This document shows positions 37,458 through 44,984 of a stretch of 64,000 bases of DNA, piece by piece. The position numbers were made by a program, and so were the translations under genes. This stretch comes from Nocardioides salarius (lineage in GTDB: Bacteria; Actinomycetota; Actinomycetes; Propionibacteriales; Nocardioidaceae). Position 1 is the stretch's first letter, and every line of letters begins with the position of its first letter. The stretch is from the NCBI RefSeq assembly GCF_016907435.1, contig NZ_JAFBBZ010000001.1:1860001-1924000 (forward strand). The letters are read 5' to 3'. The notes under the pieces were generated by a model. That model saw nothing but the letters and a program-made list of their open reading frames with translations. It ran no database searches and was not told the origin of the DNA.

Positions 37458-38732
37458 GTGGACCTCCCCGACGCCGCCGACATCGACGCCGCCGCCCACC
37501 GGCTCTCCGACATCGTCAGCCCGACGCCGCTGCACCGCAGCGACCGGCTCTCGACACTGCTCGGCCTCGAGGTGTGGCTCAAGCGCGAGGACCTGCAGCC
37601 GGTGCGCTCCTACAAGCTGCGCGGCGCGTTCACCCTCATCGACCAGCTCCCGCCCGAGGCGCGCGAGCGGGGGGTGACCTGCGCCAGCGCCGGCAACCAC
37701 GCCCAGGGGGTCGCCTTCGCGTGCGCCCGGGCCGGGGTCCGGGCACGGGTGCACCTGCCCCGCACCACCCCGCGCCAGAAGCGCGAGCGGGTCGCGGTGC
37801 TCGGCGGCGGGCTCGTCGAGGTCGTGATCGTCGGCGACACCTACGACGAGGCGGCCGCGGCCAGTGCGGCGTACGCCCTCGAGAGCGGCGCGACGCCGGT
37901 GCCGGCCTTCGACGACCCGCGAACGATCGCCGGCCAGGGCACGGTGGCCCGCGAGGTGCTGGCCCAGCTCGACGCGCAGGTCGGGCGCGCGCCCGACGCC
38001 GTCGTCGTGCCGGTCGGCGGCGGCGGCCTGGCCGCGGGCATGCTCGCCTTCCTCGCCGAGCGGGCCCCGCACGTGCGGGTGGTGGGCGCCGAGCCGGCCG
38101 GGGCGGCCAGCATGGCCGCGGCCCTCGAGGCCGGCGAGCCGGTGACCCTGCCCGAGCTCGAGAGCTTCGTCGACGGCGCCGCCGTACGCCGGGTGGGCGC
38201 GTGGACGCACGCCGCGGTCGCCGCGCACCGGCCGCCGATGGTCGCGGTGCCCGAGGGGCTGGCCTGCGTCGAGATGCTCGACCTCTACCAGTCCGACGGC
38301 ATCATCGCCGAGCCCGCCGGGGCGCTGGCCAGCGCGGCGCTGCGGCTGCCGATGGAGTCGGGCGGCCCGGTGCTGGCGCCGGGCTCGCTGGTCGTGGCGA
38401 TCGTCTCGGGCGGCAACAACGACGTGAGCCGCTACGCCGAGGTGGTCGAGCGCGCACTGGTGCACGAGGGGCTCAAGCACTACTTCCTGGTGGAGTTCCC
38501 CCAGGAGCCGGGCGCGCTGCGCCGCTTCCTCGACGAGGTGCTCGGGCCCGACGACGACATCACGCTCTTCGAGTACGTCAAGCGCAGCAACCGCGAGACC
38601 GGCCCGGCGCTGGTCGGCGTCGAGCTCGCCACCGCCGGAGACCTCGACGGCCTCCTGGCCCGGATGGACGCCTCGCCGCTGCGCGTCGAGCAGGTCCCGC
38701 CCGAGAGCCCGCTCTTCCGCTGGGTGATGTAA
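37458..38732 (+). CDS. ilvA: Threonine ammonia-lyase (threonine dehydratase)
   Basis: A 424-residue PLP enzyme that deaminates threonine to 2-oxobutanoate, the first step to isoleucine. PLP lysine lies in PVRSYKLRGAF (near residue 52); CASAGNHAQGVAFA binds the substrate carboxylate and VPVGGGGLAAGML the PLP phosphate. The C-terminal regulatory domain is short and ACT-like (LKHYFLVEFPQEPGALRRFL), as in the actinobacterial/Bacillus form (TIGR02079-like), with RSNRETGPALVGVEL. GTG 37458 has GGGAGG about 10 nt upstream. Confidence 0.92.
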   Translation: MDLPDAADIDAAAHRLSDIVSPTPLHRSDRLSTLLGLEVWLKREDLQPVRSYKLRGAFTLIDQLPPEARERGVTCASAGNHAQGVAFACARAGVRARVHLPRTTPRQKRERVAVLGGGLVEVVIVGDTYDEAAAASAAYALESGATPVPAFDDPRTIAGQGTVAREVLAQLDAQVGRAPDAVVVPVGGGGLAAGMLAFLAERAPHVRVVGAEPAGAASMAAALEAGEPVTLPELESFVDGAAVRRVGAWTHAAVAAHRPPMVAVPEGLACVEMLDLYQSDGIIAEPAGALASAALRLPMESGGPVLAPGSLVVAIVSGGNNDVSRYAEVVERALVHEGLKHYFLVEFPQEPGALRRFLDEVLGPDDDITLFEYVKRSNRETGPALVGVELATAGDLDGLLARMDASPLRVEQVPPESPLFRWVM

Positions 38733-38747
38733 CCCCGAGCGGCGGGG
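38733..38747. terminator. Small hairpin between ilvA and the small acidic protein gene
   Basis: CCCCG (38733-38737), loop AGCGG, CGGGG (38743-38747), directly after the ilvA TAA and 9 nt from the facing gene. Only 5 bp; weak. Confidence 0.35.
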
Positions 38748-38755
38748 CCCGATGC

Positions 38756-38983
38756 CTAGCCGGGCGTCTGCGTCGAGTCGTCGCGGGTGCCCTCCGGGTC
38801 CTCGGTGCGCTCCTGGGAGTCGGCCAGGATCGCCTCGGCCTGGGCCTGCGGGTCGTCGCTGCCGGCCTCCCTCTCCTCGGGCAGCAGCTCGGCGCGCGAG
38901 GCGACCGCGTCGGAGTCGGGGTGGGCGTCGGGGTCGGCGTCGGGGTGCGGAGCGTGTTCGGGGGTCGGGTCGGTGGCGTCCAT
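38756..38983 (-). CDS. Small acidic hypothetical protein
   Basis: A 75-residue, strongly acidic, Pro/Asp-rich protein. The first half is low-complexity (HPDADPDAHPDSDAV); the second half, LPEEREAGSDD and AQAEAILADSQERTEDPEG, looks like a short conserved helix of a kind seen in small actinobacterial proteins. No signal peptide or membrane segment. Function unknown. The ATG at 38983 starts it and TAG ends it. It faces ilvA, with a small hairpin between. Confidence 0.6.
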   Translation of the reverse strand: MDATDPTPEHAPHPDADPDAHPDSDAVASRAELLPEEREAGSDDPQAQAEAILADSQERTEDPEGTRDDSTQTPG

Positions 38984-39159
38984 GGCTCGACGCTAGCGCG
39001 GCGGCGCCCACCCCGACCGCATGCCGGACACCACCCGGCCGGTGCGTAACCCGGGTGCCGGTGGCCAGTTGGACCAGTGATCACCCCTCCGATCCCGGCC
39101 TCGGGGTTCTCGGACATGCACTCGAGGGCGCTGTGACGCCCGCCTGGGAGGACACGGAC

Positions 39160-40407
39160 ATGACCCACAGGACCGCTCGCGGACTGGCACTGACGGCGAC
39201 CGGTACGCTCATCGCCCTCTCGGCGGCCCCCGCCACGGCCGCCACCCCGGTCGCCCAGGCCGACGCGACCGCGCTGACCCTGACCGTGGCCAGCACCCCG
39301 ACCGACTCGGGGTCCTTCTCCTCCACCCACGACGGTGACAGCGAGAGCACCTCCGGCTCGGACGAGCCGGCGCTCTCGGCGGCGACCGGCCAGTCCTTCG
39401 CCCAGGTCGGCACCCTCGCCCAGGACGCCCGCACCCGCGTCGAGCAGCGGCAGGGCTACGCCGAGGCGTGCGCGGGCCTGGCGGGCGACGGCGCCACCGT
39501 GGTCGGCGTCGGCGAGGGCGGCTGCCTGACCCCCGGCCAGAACGTGCGGCTCAACGCCGCCACCGTCGACCTCTCCGGGCTGCGTGTCCTCGAGTCCGAG
39601 TTCCTCGCCGGCTTCGACCAGCAGCTGCAGGACGCGCTGGCGCCGGTGCTCGACCAGCTGCTGCCCGCCCTCACCGACGGCCTCGAGCAGGCCCTGACCG
39701 GCCTGGGCGACCTGGGGGTCTTCCTCGACGCCGGGGTCATCCAGAGCCGGTGCACGGCCGGGCCCGGCACCTCCGCGGGCTCCGCGCAGATCGCCGACGC
39801 GGCGGCGTACGTCGAGGTGGGCGGCACGCGCGTCGACCTGGTGGCCCTGCCGGTCGACCCCGAGCCCAACACCCACGTCGTGACCGACCTCGGGGCCGTG
39901 ACCCAGGAGGTGCTCGACGCCGTGCGCACCGAGCTCGAGACCGCCATCGACGGCACGCTCGGCCCGCTGACCGCGGTCGTCGACGGTGCCGAGGTGCTGG
40001 CCGAGGCCCTGGGCCAGGTCGGCGAGCAGCTCGCCCCGCTCGAGGACAACGTCATCGACATCCTGCTCAACGAGCAGGTGCAGGTCGCCGACGACGAGAT
40101 CGAGGTGACCGCACTGGACCTCTCGGTGCTGCCGGCCGCCCAGGAGTTCGACGTCGACCTGCTGCGCGCCGAGATCGGCCGGTCGCACTGCGGCCCGACC
40201 GGCCGCGTGGGCGCCCCCGCCGAGCCGGAGGCGACCCCCGACCCGACCGACCCGCCGGCCCCGGTGCCGACCTCGGTGCCGGCCGGCGTCGAGACCGCCG
40301 CCTCCGGCGGCGGCATGGGCGCCGCGGGCAACCTGTCCCTGGCCGCGCTGCTGGCCCTGGCCGGCGCCGCCGGCGTCGCCAGCTGGCGCCGCAGCCTGCG
40401 CGGCTGA
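39160..40407 (+). CDS. Secreted, wall- or membrane-anchored surface protein (choice-of-anchor type)
   Basis: A 415-residue exported protein. A signal peptide (RGLALTATGTLIALSAAPATA) ends near residue 27. The mature part (AQADATALTLTVAS ... AAYVEVGGTRVDLVALPVDPEPNTHVV) resembles actinobacterial choice-of-anchor proteins. A Pro-rich stalk (PEATPDPTDPPAPVPTSVPAG) precedes a C-terminal hydrophobic helix (LSLAALLALAGAAGVASW) and RRSLRG, the layout of a sorting signal, but no LPxTG or LAxTG motif is visible. GGGAGG lies 8 nt before the ATG. The sortase gene starts 13 bases after its stop. Confidence 0.75.
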   Translation: MTHRTARGLALTATGTLIALSAAPATAATPVAQADATALTLTVASTPTDSGSFSSTHDGDSESTSGSDEPALSAATGQSFAQVGTLAQDARTRVEQRQGYAEACAGLAGDGATVVGVGEGGCLTPGQNVRLNAATVDLSGLRVLESEFLAGFDQQLQDALAPVLDQLLPALTDGLEQALTGLGDLGVFLDAGVIQSRCTAGPGTSAGSAQIADAAAYVEVGGTRVDLVALPVDPEPNTHVVTDLGAVTQEVLDAVRTELETAIDGTLGPLTAVVDGAEVLAEALGQVGEQLAPLEDNVIDILLNEQVQVADDEIEVTALDLSVLPAAQEFDVDLLRAEIGRSHCGPTGRVGAPAEPEATPDPTDPPAPVPTSVPAGVETAASGGGMGAAGNLSLAALLALAGAAGVASWRRSLRG

Positions 40408-40420
40408 CCCGGGGCCGGTC

Positions 40421-41002
40421 GTGGCGGTCCTGGAGGCACGGCTGCGGGCGCTGACCTCGGCGCTCGGCGTGCTGGCGCTGGGGATGGTGCTGCTCGGCAT
40501 CGTCCTGCCCAGCGGCGACGACGACGGCTACACCTCCCTCGACCCGGCCGCCCCGGTGCGGCTCTCGGTGCCCTCGCTCGACATCCGCGCCCCCGTCAAC
40601 GCCATCGAGGTCGGGGACGACCGGGTGCTCGACCCGCCGGCCGACGTGCTCGACGTCGGCTGGTGGGACGCCAGCGCGCTGCCGGGCGAGGCCACCGGCC
40701 GCACCGTGATCGCGGGACACACCGTCAACACAGGGGGCGGCTCCCTCGACCGGCTTGCCGACGTGCGCCGCGGCGCGGTCGTCGACGTGCTGACCCGCAA
40801 CGGCGTGATGCGCTACGAGGTGCGCCGCACCAAGGTCTACGACAAGGAGCAGCTGGCCCGCAACGCCGCCCGGGTCTTCGGCCAGGACGCCGGCGACGGG
40901 CGCCTGGTGCTGGTCTCCTGCGCCGACTGGGACGGCACCGCCTACGACAGCAACGTCGTCGTCTACGCCGACCCCGTCGGCAGCCCGGCCCAGGACGCCT
41001 GA
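40421..41002 (+). CDS. Sortase, class F-like
   Basis: A 193-residue membrane-anchored transpeptidase. One N-terminal transmembrane helix (ALTSALGVLALGMVLLGIVL) and an acidic linker lead into the sortase barrel (RLSVPSLDIRAPVNAIEV). His100 in IAGHTVN and Cys167 in LVLVSCADWDG are the catalytic pair; the usual ending YDSNVVVYADP follows. No Arg is found after Cys167, where sortases normally supply the third catalytic residue. GTG 40421 follows the surface protein by 13 bases, which makes that protein its presumed substrate. Confidence 0.85.
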   Translation: MAVLEARLRALTSALGVLALGMVLLGIVLPSGDDDGYTSLDPAAPVRLSVPSLDIRAPVNAIEVGDDRVLDPPADVLDVGWWDASALPGEATGRTVIAGHTVNTGGGSLDRLADVRRGAVVDVLTRNGVMRYEVRRTKVYDKEQLARNAARVFGQDAGDGRLVLVSCADWDGTAYDSNVVVYADPVGSPAQDA

Positions 41003-41024
41003 GCGCCGCTCGCCCGGCTCGCGG

Positions 41025-41990
41025 TCAGCCGGCCCTGCCGTCGAGGAACATCCGCAGCCGGGTGCGGGTGGTGCGCAGCGACTCCGGGTCCTGCGGCACG
41101 TGCCCGTTGACCGCCCGGCAGGCCCAGCCCAGCCGCCGGGCCGCCCGGCTCGCGGCGACGAGCTGGTCGGGGCTCCCGGCGCCCGCCCACCCGGCGAGGT
41201 AGCTCTCGAGGTACGGCGTGGTGTCCTCGGAGGCCTCCTCGTCGTCGAGGCCCCAGGCCAGCACCCCGTCGAGGGTGACCGCCAGCGTGAGGAACGGGTG
41301 GGTCAGGCAGGCGTCGCCCCAGTCGAGGATGCGCACCCGCCCGTCGCGCACGAACACCTGGGCGTCGTGCAGGTCGTCGTGCTGCAGCGTGTCGGGCAGC
41401 CCGGTGGCCGCCAGCTCGGCGCACAGGTCGCGCAGCAGCGGCACGGCCGCCAGCGCCGACGCGCCGACGTCACCGAGGTCGGGGGCGAGCCGGCCGACGA
41501 GGTCGGCGTACAGGTCGGGGAGGCGGGGCAGGCGCAGGTCGGGCAGCCCGTCGTCCAGCAGTGCCGCTGCCTCGGGGGCGACGTCGCGCTGCACCGAGGC
41601 GTAGAGCGCGAGCGCGTCGTGCCACGGCGCGAGGGTGCGCTCCCGGGCGGCCACCTCGCGCAGCGTCTCGCCCGCGTCGGCGAGCAGCAGCCAGCCGCGG
41701 GCGGTGTCGGCGCCGAGCACGGGTGCCACCGCGTCGGGCCGACGCCGCGCCAGCAGGGTGGTGACGGCGACCTCGTGGCGCAGCGCCGGCTCGACCGCCT
41801 TGGCCCACACCGGACCGCTGGCCGTCGGCACCCGCACCACGACCCCCCAGGGACGCACGTGCGGCCAGCTCACCCGGCCCTCGACGGCGAGCCCGAAGAC
41901 CTCCAGCCGGGCGTGCACCCACCCGAGCAGGTCGGCCTGCTCGTCCGGGGCGTCGCCCGTGGCGTCGCCCGGGGTGTCGTACGTCGTCAC
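41025..41990 (-). CDS. Phosphotransferase family (APH-like) protein
   Basis: A 321-residue protein of the APH/choline kinase-like fold. Catalytic loop LQHDDLHDAQVFV (Asp within HDDLH) and metal-binding ILDWGDACLTHPF are intact; the N-lobe Lys is probably in GPVWAKAVEP. Such genes are common in actinobacteria and mostly act on unknown metabolites; there is no reason to call it a resistance gene. GTG 41990 is the chosen start. After its stop comes TGACCGCGAGCCGG, like the 3' end of the patatin gene at 54094. Confidence 0.8.
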   Translation of the reverse strand: MTTYDTPGDATGDAPDEQADLLGWVHARLEVFGLAVEGRVSWPHVRPWGVVVRVPTASGPVWAKAVEPALRHEVAVTTLLARRRPDAVAPVLGADTARGWLLLADAGETLREVAARERTLAPWHDALALYASVQRDVAPEAAALLDDGLPDLRLPRLPDLYADLVGRLAPDLGDVGASALAAVPLLRDLCAELAATGLPDTLQHDDLHDAQVFVRDGRVRILDWGDACLTHPFLTLAVTLDGVLAWGLDDEEASEDTTPYLESYLAGWAGAGSPDQLVAASRAARRLGWACRAVNGHVPQDPESLRTTRTRLRMFLDGRAG

Positions 41991-42035
41991 CGGCCCAGGC
42001 TCCGCCCACCGGGCGCGTGGCGCCACCCATTTCCC

Positions 42036-42088
42036 GACCCGGCCCACATCTCTCACCGACCCGGCCAGGATCTCGCGCCGACCCGGCC
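42036..42088. repeat. 22-nt repeat array, family 1 (between the APH-like gene and egtB)
   Basis: GACCCGGCC recurs at 42036, 42058 and 42080, exactly 22 nt apart, with spacers such as AGGATCTCGCGCC. Unlike the other arrays it lies between two divergent starts, about 140 nt before egtB, so it is not attached to a stop codon. The rest of this 239-base gap shows no other element I can support. Confidence 0.8.
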
Positions 42089-42229
42089 CGAACCGGCACC
42101 GCGCGACGACCCAGCCGTCACCCACCGTCCACGTCGGGGTGGTCGACGCGTCACCACTCCTGCGGCAAGGTGGAGGTGGCGCGTCATCGGGGCGTGCCCT
42201 CACACCGGAACCGAGAGGACTGCCGGCAG

Positions 42230-43582
42230 ATGACACAGACCACCGCCAACGAGGCCCCCAGCGAGACCGGCGAGGCCAGCAGCAGGGAGTGGGACGCCGA
42301 CTCGCTCGGCCGCCGCTTCGAGGAGGTCCGGGGCCACACCGAGGCCCTCGCCGCACCCCTCTCGCCCGAGGACCAGACGGTCCAGTCGATGCCCGACGTC
42401 TCACCGACGAAGTGGCACCGCGCCCACGTCACCTGGTTCTTCGAGACGTTCCTGCTCGCCGAGGCCGAGCAGGGCTTCGCACCCTTCCAGGACAAGTACT
42501 GGTTCCTCTTCAACTCCTACTACGAGACCCTCGGGCCCCGCTACGCGCGCCCCGACCGCGGGCTGGTCACCCGCCCCGGCGCGCACGAGGTCGGCGACTA
42601 CCGCGCCAACGTCGACGCGCGGGTGCGCGAGCTCGTCGACACCCTCGACGGCGGCAGCCTCGAGAAGCTCACCCCCATCATCGAGCTCGGCTTCCACCAC
42701 GAGCAGCAGCACCAGGAGCTGCTGCTGATGGACATCAAGCACGTGCTCTCGCGCAACCCCCTCCAGCCCGTGTACGCCGGCAGCCCGGTCGAGCGCTGCG
42801 AGCCCGACCGCCTGGGCTGGGTCGAGGTCGAGGGGGGTCTCGTCGAGGTCGGCCACGAGGGCCCGGGGTTCTCCTTCGACAACGAGATGCCGCGGCACCG
42901 CCAGTGGCTCGAGCCCTACCGGCTGGCCGACCGGCTGGCCACCAACGGCGAGTGGCTGGCCTTCATAGCCGACGGCGGCTACGAGCGCCACGAGCTGTGG
43001 CTCTCCGACGGCTGGGCCAAGGTGCGCGGCGAGGGCTGGTCGGCGCCGCTCTACTGGAGCGAGCACGACGGGGTCTGGTTCGAGCACACGCTCAACGGCA
43101 CCTGGCCGGTCAACCCGGGGCTGCCGGTGGCCCACGTCAGCTTCTACGAGGCCGAGGCGTTCGCCACCTGGTCGGGCAAGCGGCTGCCGACCGAGGCCGA
43201 GTGGGAGCACGCGGTGGTCACCGACGGCCAGGGCGGCCAGCACGGCCGCGACCAGCAGGTGGTCGGCAACCTCGCCGACGGCGGGTCGTTCCACCCCCGT
43301 CCCGCGCAGCCCGCGCCGGCCGGCAGCCGGCTGCGCCAGGTGCACGGCGACTGCTGGGAGTGGACCTCCTCGGCCTACCACCCCTACCCGGGGTTCCACC
43401 CTCCCGAGGGCGCGATCGGCGAGTACAACGGCAAGTTCATGTCCAACCAGATGGTGCTGCGCGGCGGCTGCGCCCTGACCCCCGCCGGCCACGCGCGGGC
43501 GTCGTACCGCAACTTCTTCCCGCACGGTGCCCGCTGGGCGCTGTCCGGGGTGCGTCTCGCCGACGGCGGGGCGCCCGCGTGA
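42230..43582 (+). CDS. egtB: Ergothioneine biosynthesis sulfoxide synthase EgtB
   Basis: A 450-residue non-haem iron enzyme that joins hercynine and a thiol donor into a sulfoxide with O2. The N-terminal DinB-like domain has the ligands: KWHRAH (His63/His66) and HX3HXE as His157-EQQ-His161-Q-Glu163. A FGE-sulfatase domain follows (NEMPRHRQWLEPY ... GKRLPTEAEWEHA ... GDCWEWTSSAYHPYPGF). The stretches SPTKWHRAHVTWFFETF and LFNSYYETLGPR recall the proteobacterial EgtB type found in two-gene egtBD operons. ATG 42230 has GAGAGGA about 11 nt upstream; egtD overlaps its end. Confidence 0.92.
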   Translation: MTQTTANEAPSETGEASSREWDADSLGRRFEEVRGHTEALAAPLSPEDQTVQSMPDVSPTKWHRAHVTWFFETFLLAEAEQGFAPFQDKYWFLFNSYYETLGPRYARPDRGLVTRPGAHEVGDYRANVDARVRELVDTLDGGSLEKLTPIIELGFHHEQQHQELLLMDIKHVLSRNPLQPVYAGSPVERCEPDRLGWVEVEGGLVEVGHEGPGFSFDNEMPRHRQWLEPYRLADRLATNGEWLAFIADGGYERHELWLSDGWAKVRGEGWSAPLYWSEHDGVWFEHTLNGTWPVNPGLPVAHVSFYEAEAFATWSGKRLPTEAEWEHAVVTDGQGGQHGRDQQVVGNLADGGSFHPRPAQPAPAGSRLRQVHGDCWEWTSSAYHPYPGFHPPEGAIGEYNGKFMSNQMVLRGGCALTPAGHARASYRNFFPHGARWALSGVRLADGGAPA

Positions 43583-44556
43583 GCGCTCCCGAGCCGGTCG
43601 TGCAGGTGCTCCTCGACTCCGACTGGGCGTCGGGGTCGCTGGTCGCCGACGTGCGCCGGGGGTTGGGCTCGCGCCCGCTGCGGCTGCCGCCGAAGTGGCT
43701 CTACGACGACGAGGGCTCGCGGCTCTTCGACGAGATCACCCGGCTGCCGGAGTACTACCCGACCGAGGCCGAGCGCTCGATCCTCGCGGCGTACGCCGCC
43801 GACATCGTCGCGGCCTGCGACGCCACGACGGTCGTCGAGCTGGGCAGCGGCACCAGCGACAAGACCCGGCTGCTGCTCGACGCCTTCGCCGGGGCGGGCG
43901 CGCTGCACCGCTTCGTGCCCGTCGACGTCTCCGAGCAGACGCTGCGCGACGCGGCCGTCATGCTGACCGAGCGCTACCCCGGGACGGCCGTCGAGGCGAT
44001 CGTCGGCGACTTCACCCTGCACCTGGGCCACCTGCCCGAGGGACAGCGCCGGCTGGTGGCGTTCCTGGGCAGCACCATCGGCAACCTCTACCTCGAGGAG
44101 CGCGGCGCCTTCCTGGGCGCGCTGGCCGACTCGCTCGACCCCGGCGACTGGCTGCTGCTCGGCACCGACCTGGTCAAGGACGCCGACCGGCTGGTGGCGG
44201 CGTACGACGACGCGCAGGGCGTGACCGAGGCGTTCGTGCGCAACTGCCTGGTGGTGCTCAACCGCGAGCTCGGCGCCGACTTCGACCCCGGCCGCTTCGA
44301 CTACGCGCCGCTGTGGGACCCCCGGACGGGCCGGATGGACCTGCGGCTGCGCTCGAGCGTGCCGCAGACGGTCACGGTGCCGGGGGCCGACCTGGTCGTC
44401 GAGATCGCGGCCGGCGAGGAGGTGCAGGTCGAGATCTCCACCAAGTTCCGCCGCGACCAGGTGGCCCGCGAGCTGGGCGCGGCCGGCTTCGAGGTGCGCG
44501 AGACGTGGACCGACCCGGCGGGCGACTTCGCGGTGACCCTGGCCCGGCTGACCTGA
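43579..44556 (+). CDS. egtD: L-histidine N-alpha-methyltransferase EgtD
   Basis: A 325-residue SAM-dependent enzyme that trimethylates histidine to hercynine, the substrate of EgtB. Family motifs are PPKWLYDDEGSRLFDEITRL, PEYYPTEAE, the SAM site VVELGSGTSDKTRLLLDA near residue 90, and FLGSTIGNL. Length is typical (about 320). GTG 43579 overlaps the egtB stop as GTGA, so both proteins are made together. egtC, which lies between these genes in mycobacteria, is absent, and no egtA is in the window. Confidence 0.95.
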   Translation: MSAPEPVVQVLLDSDWASGSLVADVRRGLGSRPLRLPPKWLYDDEGSRLFDEITRLPEYYPTEAERSILAAYAADIVAACDATTVVELGSGTSDKTRLLLDAFAGAGALHRFVPVDVSEQTLRDAAVMLTERYPGTAVEAIVGDFTLHLGHLPEGQRRLVAFLGSTIGNLYLEERGAFLGALADSLDPGDWLLLGTDLVKDADRLVAAYDDAQGVTEAFVRNCLVVLNRELGADFDPGRFDYAPLWDPRTGRMDLRLRSSVPQTVTVPGADLVVEIAAGEEVQVEISTKFRRDQVARELGAAGFEVRETWTDPAGDFAVTLARLT

Positions 44557-44570
44557 GTGGCGCGACGGCG

Positions 44571-44918
44571 ATGAGCGGCACCGTCGACGTCGTCGAGCTG
44601 GTCGACCAGCTGCCCGGCACGGTCCGCTCCGACCACGGCCGCTACGTCAAGCTCAGCGTGGCCGGGCGCACGTTCGGCTACGTGTGGGAGCCGACCGTGA
44701 CCGTCGGGCTCAAGCAGACCATCGCCGAGCAGCTCGCCCTCGTGGCGATGCGTCCCGACGTCTTCGAGGTCCAGTTCACCGCCGGCGGCTTCGGCTGGGT
44801 GGTGGCCCACCTCGAGCACGTGGAGCGCGACGAGCTGGCCGAGCTGGTCTTCGAGGCCTGGCGCCTCACCGCGCCCGCGGCCCTGCTGGAGGAGCGCGGC
44901 GAGGTCCTGCCTCGTTGA
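44571..44918 (+). CDS. MmcQ/YjbR-like protein
   Basis: A 115-residue protein resembling the MmcQ/YjbR family, a small alpha/beta fold with DNA-binding-like shape and no known function. Visible family features are a strand-turn VKLSVAGRTFGYVWEPT, then VGLKQTIAEQLALVAMRP and GWVVAHLEHVERDELAELVFEAWRL. It starts 14 bases after egtD and is probably transcribed with egtBD. It could be an unrelated passenger. A family 2 repeat array follows its stop. Confidence 0.7.
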   Translation: MSGTVDVVELVDQLPGTVRSDHGRYVKLSVAGRTFGYVWEPTVTVGLKQTIAEQLALVAMRPDVFEVQFTAGGFGWVVAHLEHVERDELAELVFEAWRLTAPAALLEERGEVLPR

Positions 44919-44930
44919 CACGCGTGCAGG

Positions 44931-44984
44931 TGACCGGTCGAGGGTGCAGGAGTGACCGGTCGGTGGGTCATTCCTGACTGCTCG
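44931..44984. repeat. 22-nt repeat array, family 2 (between MmcQ-like gene and egtE-like gene)
   Basis: TGACCGGTCG occurs at 44931 and 44953, and the related TGACTGCTCG at 44975, each 22 nt apart; the first spacer is AGGGTGCAGGAG. The third unit runs into the 3' end of the facing PLP-enzyme gene, whose stop complement is at 44968-44970. Confidence 0.75.

Noticed and set aside
41025..41990. APH-like gene as an aminoglycoside resistance gene
   Set aside because: Only the general kinase-like fold motifs are visible; such genes are numerous in actinobacteria and there is no mobile element or resistance context.
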